Shown here piece by piece: positions 10,005 through 21,174 of a stretch of DNA of 64,000 nucleotides. Each line of letters begins with the position of its first letter. Within the stretch, counting starts at the first letter, position 1. The stretch spans positions 806,001 through 870,000 of the forward strand of contig JAKULF010000012.1 in assembly GCA_022661535.1 (NCBI GenBank). The letters are read 5' to 3'. The notes under the pieces are model-generated. The model was not told the DNA's origin, made no database searches, and saw only the letters and a list, made by a program, of their open reading frames with translations. The translations under genes were made by a program, and so were the position numbers. This DNA is from Eutypa lata (Eukaryota > Ascomycota > Sordariomycetes > Xylariales > Diatrypaceae).

Positions 10005-12262
10005 AGGAGTTGAGAGAGCTGAGGGTTGATGAGTTGATGATGAGGGAGATGGGAGAGAGAAGGATAGATTTCAATCCATGTATGAGCCTGCCTGTGTGTT
10101 GAAGTACGAAGGGGAGGAAATTCTTTTGTTTGAAATTACTGATGAGGGCTGACTAGCTCGCCGGGTGTTATGGCAATGAAGAGAAAAGACTGTATGTATG
10201 TATGGTATGGTATGGTATGGTATGTGTGTATATGAGCGGGTGGCAGGACGGATGGGATAAGATGAGATGAGTTACTGGCTTTAATGACCTTACTTCTCTC
10301 ATCGGATGTATACGCACCGCACACGCACGCGCACATCCACGCGCTCATAGTTGTTTAGTCGGTTACTTGGTTCTCATCATCGATATTGCACCCAGGGAAC
10401 CGACTAATTGACTGACGGACTGGCTGGCTGGACTGGACTGGAATAACGGATATGCAAGGCGTTAATGTTTTCCTTTTCTTTTTCTTTTCGTTCTTCCCTA
10501 GCACCCCTCCTATGTGCCTAGCTACCCAGGCTGGGTAACTAGCTGAATACTCGAAACAAACTACTCTGTGTTCAGATCACTGGCGGAGAATGCAGGCGTG
10601 TAATGTCGACTACGATGATAAGCAAATCAAGAAAGTACATAGAATACACACGACTCAAGAAATAAATGAAGAAAAAAATACAATACTTGATGCATATATC
10701 TATTTGGGCTTTTATTGTGACATTTTTACGATGCTACTTGACAAGTGAGTGATAATGACACCTGCGAAGCATGCTTCTTAGAATTATGGAAAAGCTTGAC
10801 ATAACTATACCATCGCAGAAAGATATCAGGATAGGAAAAAAGGCTGTAGTGTAGCTATCCATAGGGTTGTTTAGTTAACATACGCTATATATATATATAT
10901 AGTACATGTAGGTTACTTAAGACCCGCTTTCGTTAACCACGCATTTTGGTGAAGTAAAAGACATAAAGATAATCATATATAGTTTCATTACGAGAATGGA
11001 CGGGTTGGGTTTGTATACATAGTTGACAGGCTGGCGTGAAATGAAGGGTTTGAATCCAGAGGTATACACGGATATCGTCATCACCGAGGGACTAGAAACC
11101 CCCGATGGTCCTCTAGACTCTAGAGTAGAGGCAGGGGTTTCAGGAGCATGATTGGATAGTTTGATATCATAGAATCATAATGGACCCCTGCCTCGCAATG
11201 AGATATATAAGCCTATTGGCTTGTACGCAAGGCAACGTAATCAATGTAACGGTGCACGGTGCTCATTAGATTTCATCGGCGAATCACGTTTGTGGTTTTC
11301 ACGGCATACCAAGCAACACCCACCTATCAACTAAGACTAGCTAGTAAAGATAGTTATGTATATGTTGAGAACAAGGATGAATCAAACGGTATACGGGTTA
11401 CTATTGGTTTGATATATTACTGTATCAAGCTCGTATCCCCAGCATCGCCCGACGGACAACTTTATGTGCGCAGGTCCGTTCCTAGTTAGGAATAGAAGAA
11501 AAAAAAGGGGAGAATGGAGATATGTAGAGAAGGGAAGGTACTGTAGGTAGGTAGGCCTTCCGCATAAGAAAGAGGTAGATAATGATAAATCACACAAAAA
11601 TACAACTCCTAAATCCGCTTCGTTACATAAATCAGATGGGACCTCCTTATGAAATAAAAAACAACAGCATATTCGGTAGGAGTATAGTATAGCCAGAACG
11701 CCCCCCCGCCCCGTCCCCGTACCATCAAAAAAGATCATCGATATCATTCAGCGTCGGTAGTTGCATGCCGCCTGCTTGCCCCATTCCGAGGTCCTCTGTA
11801 TACCCACCCGCTCCGCGGCGGTTCTGTTAAGTATGTATCTGATCTGTAGGAATCAAAGAAAAGCAGCGCCCCATCCCGTAGATAACCATTGGATAGCTTA
11901 GTCAGAGCTCCATCGTAACCATATGTAGACTTCGATAGTGGAGATAACCGTGGGGTTAATATTGATAGTATTCCATATTTATGTTTAGGATATGTACCGC
12001 CGTAGGCGCGGTTTTGGTCGCTCCACGTGAGGCAATAAGTAAGTACGTATGTACGCACATGTTACCAACCTATTCAAGTAACTGGGGAGAAGGATGTGAT
12101 GTCTCCCCATTACGTAAACGTAAGATGAATTGATCGTACAATGGGCCCACACCCCGGTATCATGCCGGTTAGTAAGCATATTTTTATATATAAAAACGTG
12201 GTGTTATATCAGGGGGGGTTATATAGCAAACAACCTCCTGAGGGAAGAAGCAGATTGGTTTT
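10005..12262. other. Gene-free interval between convergent genes
   Basis: This is the 3' side of both the 8280-10004 gene (plus) and the DUF6590 gene (minus). Small minus-strand frames at 11,382-11,747 and 11,744-12,058 have no domain or codon-usage support. Contents are scattered TAGGTA motifs, a TA run near 10,888-10,901 and the pentanucleotide repeat listed below. Confidence 0.6.
10201..10224. repeat. (TATGG)n microsatellite
   Basis: Four full TATGG units plus a partial one, preceded by TATG units. Lies about 200 bp after the stop codon at 10004, so possibly in its 3' UTR. Confidence 0.9.
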
Positions 12263-14223
12263 TTATCTTCTCGGCTTCCTCGACGAGCGCTCCGTCTTCT
12301 TCTTACCCCAGCAATCGTTTACCGCTTCCTGCAGGTAGTCCAGGTCTTGTTGTATGACCCGCCCGATGAAGAAGACCTTGACGTTGTGCTCGATCGTGAC
12401 GAGCTTCGAATAGTTCACGCGGGATTCGGCCGCGAGCTTCTCGTTAGGGGCGTAGATGTCGAGACCGACGGGGTTGTATCCGAGTACCGGCTCGTTCTTC
12501 AGGAGCCTCGGCGGCTTCCTATGTCTCCCATTTTCGTAGACGATGCCGTGTTTCGAGGCTCGCACGCCTTTCTTCTTGCATGCCTTACCCTCGTATGTCG
12601 AGATCGGTCTTTATCAGTCAGCTAGGGAGGAAGAGAGAAGAGAGACGGGCAAGAAATACAATGCTTACATGCAAGTGCTGTGACCTTCGTCGGTCCTAAC
12701 GACGATGAACCTGCGATATCCAACATAGAATGGGCCTTCGTCTGTGGCTTTCTCTTCCCACTCGGAAAAGGGGCCGTTTGGAGCGCCGTATGCAACGGGT
12801 GCACCAGCAGCACCTCGGGGCTCAGACCAGAGGATCTTCAGAACCTGGATGGTAGACTCAGTACTGATTGTCGGGATGAGAAATAGACTCAAATGAAAAC
12901 AACATGTAAATAATGTATTACCTCGCCAGGTTGATATCTGAAGGAGTGCTCGACGACAAATCCTTGGAGGTGATTAGTACAGCCAACATGATCAATCAGC
13001 TAGAATACACCTACGAGGGTCTAGTACTTCTATACTTCCAGTAGTCCCGCTAATATGGCTTTCGGTATGACGAGTTGGGGAAGTGCCGCGGGGAGTGATG
13101 TTACCATCATCTTCTTCTTCATCCTCTGCAGCTGTGTCATTCGTTAGCTTAAGATAAGCCTAGAGGAAGCGGCACAAACTAACCATAATTATATGTGCTA
13201 GGATCGACTTGACGATAGGGAGTAGTAGGTTCGACGTATGCCGATGACTCGCCCGCTCGACCCCTAGAATATTGAAGGTTGCGGCTTGCTGTAAGAGCCT
13301 GCTGTAACTCTGCATCATTGGCAGAGTTATCGTCATCTACATTGCCATACGCGTCACCACCGTGGGATCCTAGAAAGATCAGCGGCTTCGCCCGCAGCTA
13401 GGAAGCTCTGAGAGAGATGAGAACTGACCTTGGTAGGAAGCAGGATATGTAGCTGTCCCGGAGTTTGTCAGCGGGAAGTTGCTAGAAACTGGTTCAAGCC
13501 CTATGTCCATTTGAGTTTCATTTTCACTACGAAGGAGTTCGTTCCAGTGCAACGTACCTCCCTGGTGCCTATAACCACCTTGCGAAAGCCCGAATCCGGG
13601 ATCGATGGGCTGCGGACTGCTTTGTGATGAGGGTAGATGAGGATTTACGGGCTGTTCATCTTCTGCACGAGCCTTCCCTTTACCTTTTCCAGTCGAAGGT
13701 TCTACTGCAACCGCTCCATGATGCGTATAAACCGGCGATGATGGGCCTAAAGCTGCCGATGAAATCCGTCAGTGGTGACCTTGATGATCATGCGGACAAG
13801 ATTATATCACCTCCAGCAGTGTCAGTATTCGGTACATCTTGCTGTGCATAAAGGGCCCCGGAAGTTTGTTGGTCTGCTTGCTGGGTTGGGTATGACGCAT
13901 ATTGTTGTTGTCCGCCGTAGTTTGCATGGCCGATGCTCATGTCCTGGACACCCTGTGTTATCTGGTCGACAGGCGGTTGACTACGAGGAGTAGTATCGTC
14001 TCCTGTTGGCAAGTTTGGCCCGATCCAGTTATACTCAATGTCCCCTATCTTACAGTTAACTACACTAGCGCTTATAGACTATGCATGCTGGTGATATCAT
14101 CATGGCACTCAACAACGTACCATTTCTCCCTATTCGCTGTGTGTACCACTGCTGATATGCTTCGTGAAAGATTGGATCGCTCCAGTTGCCGTGCGAGGAC
14201 GCTTTCTTGCTAGGTTTTCCCAT
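12263..14223 (-). CDS. DUF6590 domain protein, eight exons (about 508 aa)
   Basis: Spliced by hand: 14223-14121, 14044-13811, 13752-13429, 13369-13184, 13131-13015, 12962-12922, 12844-12669, 12608-12263. Seven introns of 52-77 bp begin GT, end AG, and together keep the frame (1,527 nt). The N-terminus has the pattern common in this family, W...Y..WY......G.IEYNW (residues about 13-42). A Gln/Pro/Ser-rich linker follows to about 310. The DUF6590 domain runs about 318-495: LDPRF, then the hallmark VLKILWSEP (about 336-344), RRFIVVR, CIPISTYEGKA (Cys 393), SKHGIVY, and VTIEHNVKVFFIG (His 468). A basic tail ends the protein. DUF6590 proteins are expanded in ascomycetes and have no established biochemical role. 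The first intron (14045-14120) and the short 41-nt exon are the least certain parts, but the frame closes only with them. Confidence 0.85.
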
Positions 14224-16917
14224 AGTGTCATCTTGTAGAGTGAATCTTCCTCCTAAGGGGGGTGTTGCGTAACATGCACAAGGGAGAAGAAAAAAGAGTG
14301 AAAAGCAAGTTGGACGATGGGCGCCAGCTTTCACCAACGACCTAGTAGACTCTTTAGTGATGGATCTGAGCCTTAAAAGTCGAAGGAGGCTCCGCCATAA
14401 GCTTGACGCGGGTTTAACAACCCCTACTGCACTTGTGTTGCTTGCACACTGCAGGCCGGGTCGGAATGGTTGCCTGTATCGGGTGTGGCTTCGCGTGGGA
14501 TAGTGGTGGCCCAATAGGTATGCGGATTATCGGTTCATGGCCTATCGCATAATGCCTAGTGACGGCACCGGCGCAATCTTCATTGGCCGTAGTGTATTGC
14601 AACAGCAACACAGAGTGGTATGGAGTTCGAGAGAGTCATATACAAGATGAGAAGCTCTATTGAGGAGGAAGAAAAGACGCCAAGGCCGGACCGTAGATAA
14701 GCAAGCAACAGCCCACCCCGACTAGAGGAGTGACTACTATAAAAAGAGTTCCGGATTAAACAAGTTGTAGGAAGGGCACGGCAAGCCTGTGGAGAAGGGG
14801 TATAGCGGCCGTAACAACTAACAGCGCAGTATATACTAGTTCCGTAGTTTAGTCGCCTCCTTACGTAGGTAGCTGCTAGACTTCCCTAAAAGGAGACATG
14901 GTGAAGACGGACAGAAGATACTACTAAGAGAAGTGACAGGAACTGACTGAACGATACCTTTTGATCGACATTTATTGATCAAATAGTACCACACAGGCAC
15001 TTCGGGAGGCAGCATGGATAGACAAGCATTGCACTAGAATAGGCGAAGGGGTGTGGGTGGGTGCGTATTCTTATCGACCAGTATTCTGTAGCATCCAGCT
15101 GATGACTTATTTTAAAATGTTCTCTTCCCACTTAAGCCTACAGAATACATCCTACCTATTACATGTAGCGTACGTACTACATGCTATGCCATGTAGTATG
15201 TCGGTAGGGATCGTGGGAAGGGTTTCTCTTCGGGTCATACCCAGGCCGGTTAGCCCTTTTTCCCTCTTCGCTGTTTTTTTTCTTCTTCCTCTCCTTCAGG
15301 GGTTCCTAAAGAGGAAAATGATAGGCGATTGTCACAGCCTACCGCAAGCCTGGATGAACCTACGATATTTGAGGAATACATACATCAAAGCAAAGCCCAA
15401 GGAAAGCTGCAGTTCGACAAAATAGCAATGCAACAACCTTGAAGATGGCGAGATGGCGAGGATGGGTTGGTTAGTGGATGGTGTGTGGATGGGCATGGGT
15501 AGTTTCTGGGTGCATGTGGTGGTGGATGACAGAGATGTGGGAACCTATGTGGGTCCACCACGAACATGCACATCAAATGCAAAGAAGCAGGCAGGAGCAA
15601 AGGCAGAAGCAGCTCTGACTGACTTGGATGCAAGCGCAGAAAGAAAAAGAGGAAAAAGAAAAGAAAACAAACTTGCATGACTGCACAGAATTGGGCAAGA
15701 TGGACAAATAACCAACCAGCTAGGAATTATATGATTGGGAACATCACTTTAATGTATGAACCTGTCGTACAGCGACATTGAACATCTCAGGAATTGTAAT
15801 TACCTAGAGCTTTACTTATTAATGTACATACATACCTTATCCTCATATGTAGAGGGTAGTACAGTTCGTGTAGGTAGCCTACCTACCAGACTTGAAGCAC
15901 TCAACTACTATACCTATGTACCCTAAATGCTACACATATATACCCAAGTATATATATATATGAAGGCTATATAGGCAGGCTTGCTCCAAAATGTTCCGAA
16001 TCTTTAAACACTTCACATGAACTCTACTACCTGACAAACCGTTGTGATTCACTATAATTTAGTTACATATTAAATAGTACGAAACAGTAATACTACCCAA
16101 AGTTACTTACCTAATCCACAATGAGCTAAATAGTGTCGTTCTTCCCCCGGCACCGCCCTTGGCGACCCGGTGGAACTGATGTCCTCTGCTTCCACCCCCA
16201 GAGCCCATGCGAATTCTTTGCGGGTCGAAGAACATTGAAGGTCTGCTGGGGGTGGGGCGGACTAGTCTAGTATGTACCTCAAGTTCCCGAAAGTTTGAGC
16301 CTCAATAAGTTACTCCCTTATCTTCGGTACTTTGTAGCCATGTAGTGTAAATAATTTGCCGTCATGGACATGGGCATAGAGTAAGATTACTGTTACAGCA
16401 GCTGCTGCTGCTGCTCGCCTCACTGGATGGTTCATGCTTACGAGGGGAAGACACCTCGCAGCTCGCACGCATGGCATCGAGTCTCCCGGATCATGGATCA
16501 GTCAGTCTTACACAAATATGTAGTTACCTACTTGTATTTACCTGATATTAATCCTTGGAATTCAAATGGTGTCACACACCTGTGATCTGCACACACATGT
16601 GGCGGGCTTTATTTGGCTCCTTCCTAACCAAACGAATCCCTTTGGCTGGCGGGCTCCTACAACCTTGACGCGCTCCAGCTGAATTAGATTTCTCCGACTT
16701 GTGGACTGCGCGTCGAATGAAGCCCGACTCTCGGCGGAATGTGGAAGAAAACGGAAGAGAATGTTGTTGTTATCGATGAGAAAAGCATTTCCCAACAAAT
16801 CTACTTACCCATTAACGCAGTTATAGACATATACGATCACGCGCGTATATTCATTATACATTTGTTTTATATGTGCTTTGGCATACGGGAGCCGCATGGT
16901 CACGATTTTCCTAGTGT
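14224..16917. other. Gene-free interval between divergent genes
   Basis: Shared upstream region of the DUF6590 gene (minus) and the coiled-coil gene at 16918 (plus). Open frames here (15,051-15,425 plus; 15,385-15,678 minus) are low-complexity or overlapping shadows without domain content. It holds TAGGTA-type motifs, a TA run near 15,950-15,960 and a (CTG)n run near 16,400-16,414. Confidence 0.55.
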
Positions 16918-18936
16918 ATGGCTGGTGGCACTCAACAACGTCCACGCCGAGAAGGAGGACGGCCCGAGCCACGACATGTTGCCCAAGGTTTGGTTCTCTC
17001 CGACCTGGAGTCAGGCGACCATCTGTCCGGTATGAGCGTGGACAACGGCTCTGCGACAACTGTCCAGAGCTCTAAAGTGGACCGCCAAGGCTGGAGCGGT
17101 TCTGACTACGCGTCCAGTTCCTCAAATGAAATCAACGAATATATCAGTTCATTCCCACCTGTCCTCCCAGCCTTTACATCATCGCCATCTGCTGGTAACG
17201 CAAAGCGCATGACTCGAAGGATCGCGGCGACAATTTCTATAGTGGAGAATTCATCTCATCGCTCCAAATCAACTCCTAAGTATGATGGACTCAGTCGATC
17301 ATGGTCCCTGTCTGGGGGTCAAAGATTCGGCAGTTCAACTTCAGACAACCTTGATAGTACCATCGGTAGGCAAGATGAACCAAGTCAACTCCCACACCTG
17401 TCCAATCTACAAGTACGAGACCCAGTATTCTATCAGCAGCGTGCTCCTAGCCCTGTATCAAGTTCCACGAGCTCTACAAGTGAGGTAGATGACGATTCAG
17501 CAATAGAGGAGCCACGAGACGGGAATATCAAGCACCACACCAACGGAAAAGGTACCCTAGCGGGTGCTGAAGAGAACCTGACACGACTAGCAGAGCACTA
17601 TGCCAGAATTCGGCGCAGGAGAACAGAAAATAGTGAAATTTTTGGCTCACTTCGAAATGAACGTATCCAACTTCAGGATCTACGCGAAAGAAGGGCTAGC
17701 GCCGGCCGTGCCTTCATGGCAGCTGCCCAGGCTATTTTACGAGAGAACTCAGGGCTTGACAGTCTCTTTAAGAAGATGGAGGGCTCGCAGTCTATTTACG
17801 ATCAGGCTGAACAACGCCTCGAAGATTTGATTGATCAATTGGAGCATGGTCAGCTTGAATTGGAGCTAGAAGAGCGGCGATTCTACAGTGAAGCTGCCCG
17901 CCCTGATAGCGTTCCTTCGTCTCCATCAGAGTCGTCGGCTGGGGATACGGATTCCAGATCCACATTAAGAGGCATTTCTGGCGACCGACCAGAGGACATT
18001 CACCCACTATTCGAGGAGCTACTTGAAGCTTTCAGGGATCTCCAACTTGCAAAAGAATCCTGGGCAGACCTAAAAATGAAGAGGAGGGCCTTGGAGGCAA
18101 AGCTCGTGCCGGGCGATAAGATCAATCTACGACAAGATTTTGGTGGCTTCCAGAGAACGAAGATCCTCCTAGCGAGGCATTACAAGCGTATGACCGACGA
18201 GGAAGTTGAGTTCTTGCAAGAGTACGATGATCAAGAAAAGCGTGCTACTTCCGACATCGAATTATACTCTAACAAGGCTAAACTTCTTCGAAAGGAATGT
18301 CTAGAGAGAGGCGTCATGCCTAGGAACTCCCCGTTTCGCGAGGAAGGGTTCGGGTTCGATCCTTTCTTCCGAGACGATATTCGGTTGGGGGACATGCCAC
18401 CCAGCCAAGGCAGCGCAAAGCCGCGAACCTTAGCACACGATACATTCCCCGTCCTACTGTCAAATCCGGTACATCTACTTGAAGCCTTTCCCCAGACACC
18501 ACAGCAATCATTGAAAATGGCAAATTCCCTCCCCCCATCGCTTCCCACCCGGCAAAAGTTCATCGATGATGCAGCTCGCGAAGAAAAAATACATTCGCTG
18601 ATTCAAGACGCAAACCCCGAGGACAAAAGTGATTACATCAATCGCTGGTTGCTGCATAAGTTACGGTTGTCAGCCCTCGAAGCCGAAATTCTGTACTCGA
18701 CATTCCGCGTTCGTCTCAAGATTCGTGACATAACTCAATGGCAGCAAGATGTACTCGCCTTTTGGACACTCGATCAAGCTGCGAACTTACCTGTGCGTCA
18801 ATTCCAAGCTGTCTCAGAGACGCCCGGCAGCGCCTTAAACGACTCGAGAACAGGACCCTCGAAACCCACAAGACATGTTTCCGACTCTGGTCTTGACTTC
18901 ATAGGATCTTGGGATGTTGATCAAGCCTGGCCCTGA
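16918..18936 (+). CDS. Coiled-coil protein of unknown function (672 aa)
   Basis: One open frame. Residues 1-210 are Ser/Thr-rich and disordered. A first coiled coil covers about 214-321 (AEENLTRLAEHYARIRRRR through a Glu/Leu-rich helix). After an SPSESS-type linker a second lies at about 369-465. Residues about 558-617 form an ordered helical block containing NRWLLHKLRLSALEAEILY and a Trp-rich end. No membrane segment or signal peptide. The start is uncertain: ATG 16918 has a weak context (T at -3) and sits just after TTTTCCTAG, which resembles a 3' splice site, so the 5' end may be spliced. ATG 17033 (MSVDNGSA) has a better context and would give about 634 residues. I cannot assign a family. 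Helical organisation suggests a scaffold or cytoskeletal adaptor, as inference only. Confidence 0.8.
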   Translation: MAGGTQQRPRREGGRPEPRHVAQGLVLSDLESGDHLSGMSVDNGSATTVQSSKVDRQGWSGSDYASSSSNEINEYISSFPPVLPAFTSSPSAGNAKRMTRRIAATISIVENSSHRSKSTPKYDGLSRSWSLSGGQRFGSSTSDNLDSTIGRQDEPSQLPHLSNLQVRDPVFYQQRAPSPVSSSTSSTSEVDDDSAIEEPRDGNIKHHTNGKGTLAGAEENLTRLAEHYARIRRRRTENSEIFGSLRNERIQLQDLRERRASAGRAFMAAAQAILRENSGLDSLFKKMEGSQSIYDQAEQRLEDLIDQLEHGQLELELEERRFYSEAARPDSVPSSPSESSAGDTDSRSTLRGISGDRPEDIHPLFEELLEAFRDLQLAKESWADLKMKRRALEAKLVPGDKINLRQDFGGFQRTKILLARHYKRMTDEEVEFLQEYDDQEKRATSDIELYSNKAKLLRKECLERGVMPRNSPFREEGFGFDPFFRDDIRLGDMPPSQGSAKPRTLAHDTFPVLLSNPVHLLEAFPQTPQQSLKMANSLPPSLPTRQKFIDDAAREEKIHSLIQDANPEDKSDYINRWLLHKLRLSALEAEILYSTFRVRLKIRDITQWQQDVLAFWTLDQAANLPVRQFQAVSETPGSALNDSRTGPSKPTRHVSDSGLDFIGSWDVDQAWP

Positions 18937-21013
18937 TGTCTCCTTTGTTTTTATCTCCCTAGGTACACTTTGCACCACACTTACAATCTTTGTTTTTCTT
19001 TTCATCTTAACCTACCTTATCTTTTCTCTTGCCCTCTCATACGGGATGTAATTTGTCACTCTTGTCTGCGTTGCTGTTGAAAATGAGTTCAAGCTAGGCG
19101 TCATACGGGGTAGATATAACGGCGTCAGGAGATAGGATACCCCATTTGCATTGGTTTAGAATGAAGGACTCGCGATGATAAGACTACTTAGTAATATCAC
19201 TATAACAAACACCCTGTTCAATTCAAATATTATCACCCCTGAAACTAACTAATCCTGCATGACCCGAGGATAAAGGGTAGTCCCTAATAGATCCCAGTCC
19301 CTGATTATCAATCATGATGCCTTTTAGCCTTCTAGATCGACCTAGTTATCCGCTCTGCACATACTTACGGCCCGCTGCATAGTGGCATCTGTACTGACAT
19401 GCCGCTTCACACCAGCGCTTCCGATTCATACCTGCACCTCATCATTCGCATGGCTGATCCCTCGCCAATTAGGGGAGGGGAGCTTATGCGGGGAAGCAGG
19501 TGTGAGTATCAAGCTGGACATCGACCGGTGTCTGAGTCACCATCAGCCTTCATGTAGGCCCAAAATCCCCAGGGTCTTGCTGCGTATGTACCAAATCGAC
19601 ACGAGTGACTTTTGATATCCATGCGCAGCTTGTACCGAAGTGGAGAAGCACGAACTGCATGCATGAGCGCATACATGAAGAACCGAAAAGGCGTCTTGGG
19701 TGTCGTCGTTGCGTGGTAGCTTTTAGGTGGATCGGCTTCTGACTACATTCACCCAAATCACCGAATCAAGTGACCATTCAGCATCAAATGATCAGCGATA
19801 TCCACATAACGAACGACAGCAGCCACTGTCACCTTTTTTTCGCCATCTCTTTCTGCCCATCCAATACCCACTCCCTATTCAGCAGCCATTCTCCTTGTTC
19901 AGCCTCTCTCTCTCTCTTTTCTTTTCTTTTCTTTTTTTCCATCTCACGCCACTCTTGTTCCGCTATTCTGGACTATTGCCCGTCATGTATGCGTAAGGTT
20001 GCTGCTGCAGCGAGCAAATAGGCAGGAGGGCAGGATGGAAAAGAGCGGTGATGCCAGAAAGGGCATAAGTTGATACCCAATTTTTTCTTCTCCTCCAATC
20101 CCGAACATTTAGACGACAACCGTGGCTACCGTATCCAGTCTATGCGGTGACAGGTCATTATCAACGGAGGGATTGCCCAGGCGCTCCGCTCCCCAAAGGA
20201 ATGGCGCGCGACGAGTGGGATGGCCCGCCCGTGGTCGCGCTCGGTCGAGAAGGGAGGGTATGACAAAGCCAGGGGCCTTTGGGATGATGGGGTCATTCCT
20301 ACCTACCTACCAGCCTACCTACCAGCCAGCCTACTTTGAACGGACTCTAGGAGATACGTGCGGATCCTACCGTTTTTTCCGTCTTCTCGACCCTCCTCAA
20401 AAGCAGCTTTTTGAGCCAGATGCATTAGGGGTTTAGTGGGAACTTTGTGACCCCTCCTCTTCTCTGACCGGAATCTTCGGCTATTTTGCATTCGGTCGTG
20501 TCGTTCGTGTTTGGGGGATCTTTTTTTAGGGGCAATCGAGCCAGACTGGGCGACTTTTGGAAAGACTATTGGGCAGATCCCGCCCCGGCTGGCGGAGCCT
20601 TATTTCTCTTTTCTTTTCCCTTTTTCCTTATTCGCTCGATGTACTTCTCTTTTTATTACTTTTTCTCGCGCGATCCGCCGAGAATTCCGACGTCTATTGA
20701 CAGGGGGAAGGGGGGGATTAAAAGGCACCACCATGTAAGGTAAGCAAGCTTATGCTAACCTTTAGGGAACTATTTACGAAGAATATCCTTTTCTGTCTTT
20801 GTCATGCACCACAAGATCTAGCTAGTCAGAGCCGAAAAGTGTGAGATCTGATAATCGGGAAAACTTTAATATGTTTGCTGCAAGGTACAGGCCGATGATT
20901 CCTCGAGCAATAATTAACCGAACCCACCTGGCTGGCCTGGCCCTGATTCCCGGGCCATAAGTAGCTTGTTTTTTATTTTAGAACCCTTTCATCCCACCCC
21001 CTTTCCCATCCGT

Positions 21014-21042
21014 TGTGTGTGTGTGTGCGTGTGTGCGTGTGT
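21014..21042. repeat. Imperfect (TG)n microsatellite
   Basis: TG dinucleotide tract interrupted by two GC steps; it fades into further TG-rich sequence to about 21,055. Confidence 0.9.
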
Positions 21043-21154
21043 CTATGTGTGTGTTCGTTTGAAAACAAGATCGGGTTGGTTTGGTCCGCCCCGGCTCCAC
21101 CTTCGGACGGCCGGGAATCCTGCGGCCACTTGGTGAAGAAAGGAATACGCGCAT

Positions 21155-21174
21155 CCTGCCTGCCTGCCTGCCTG
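21155..21174. repeat. (CCTG)5 microsatellite
   Basis: Five CCTG units in noncoding sequence. Confidence 0.95.

Noticed and set aside
10930..11060. TTTGAATCC resembling a tRNA B box
   Set aside because: No A box or acceptor stem at the right distance upstream.
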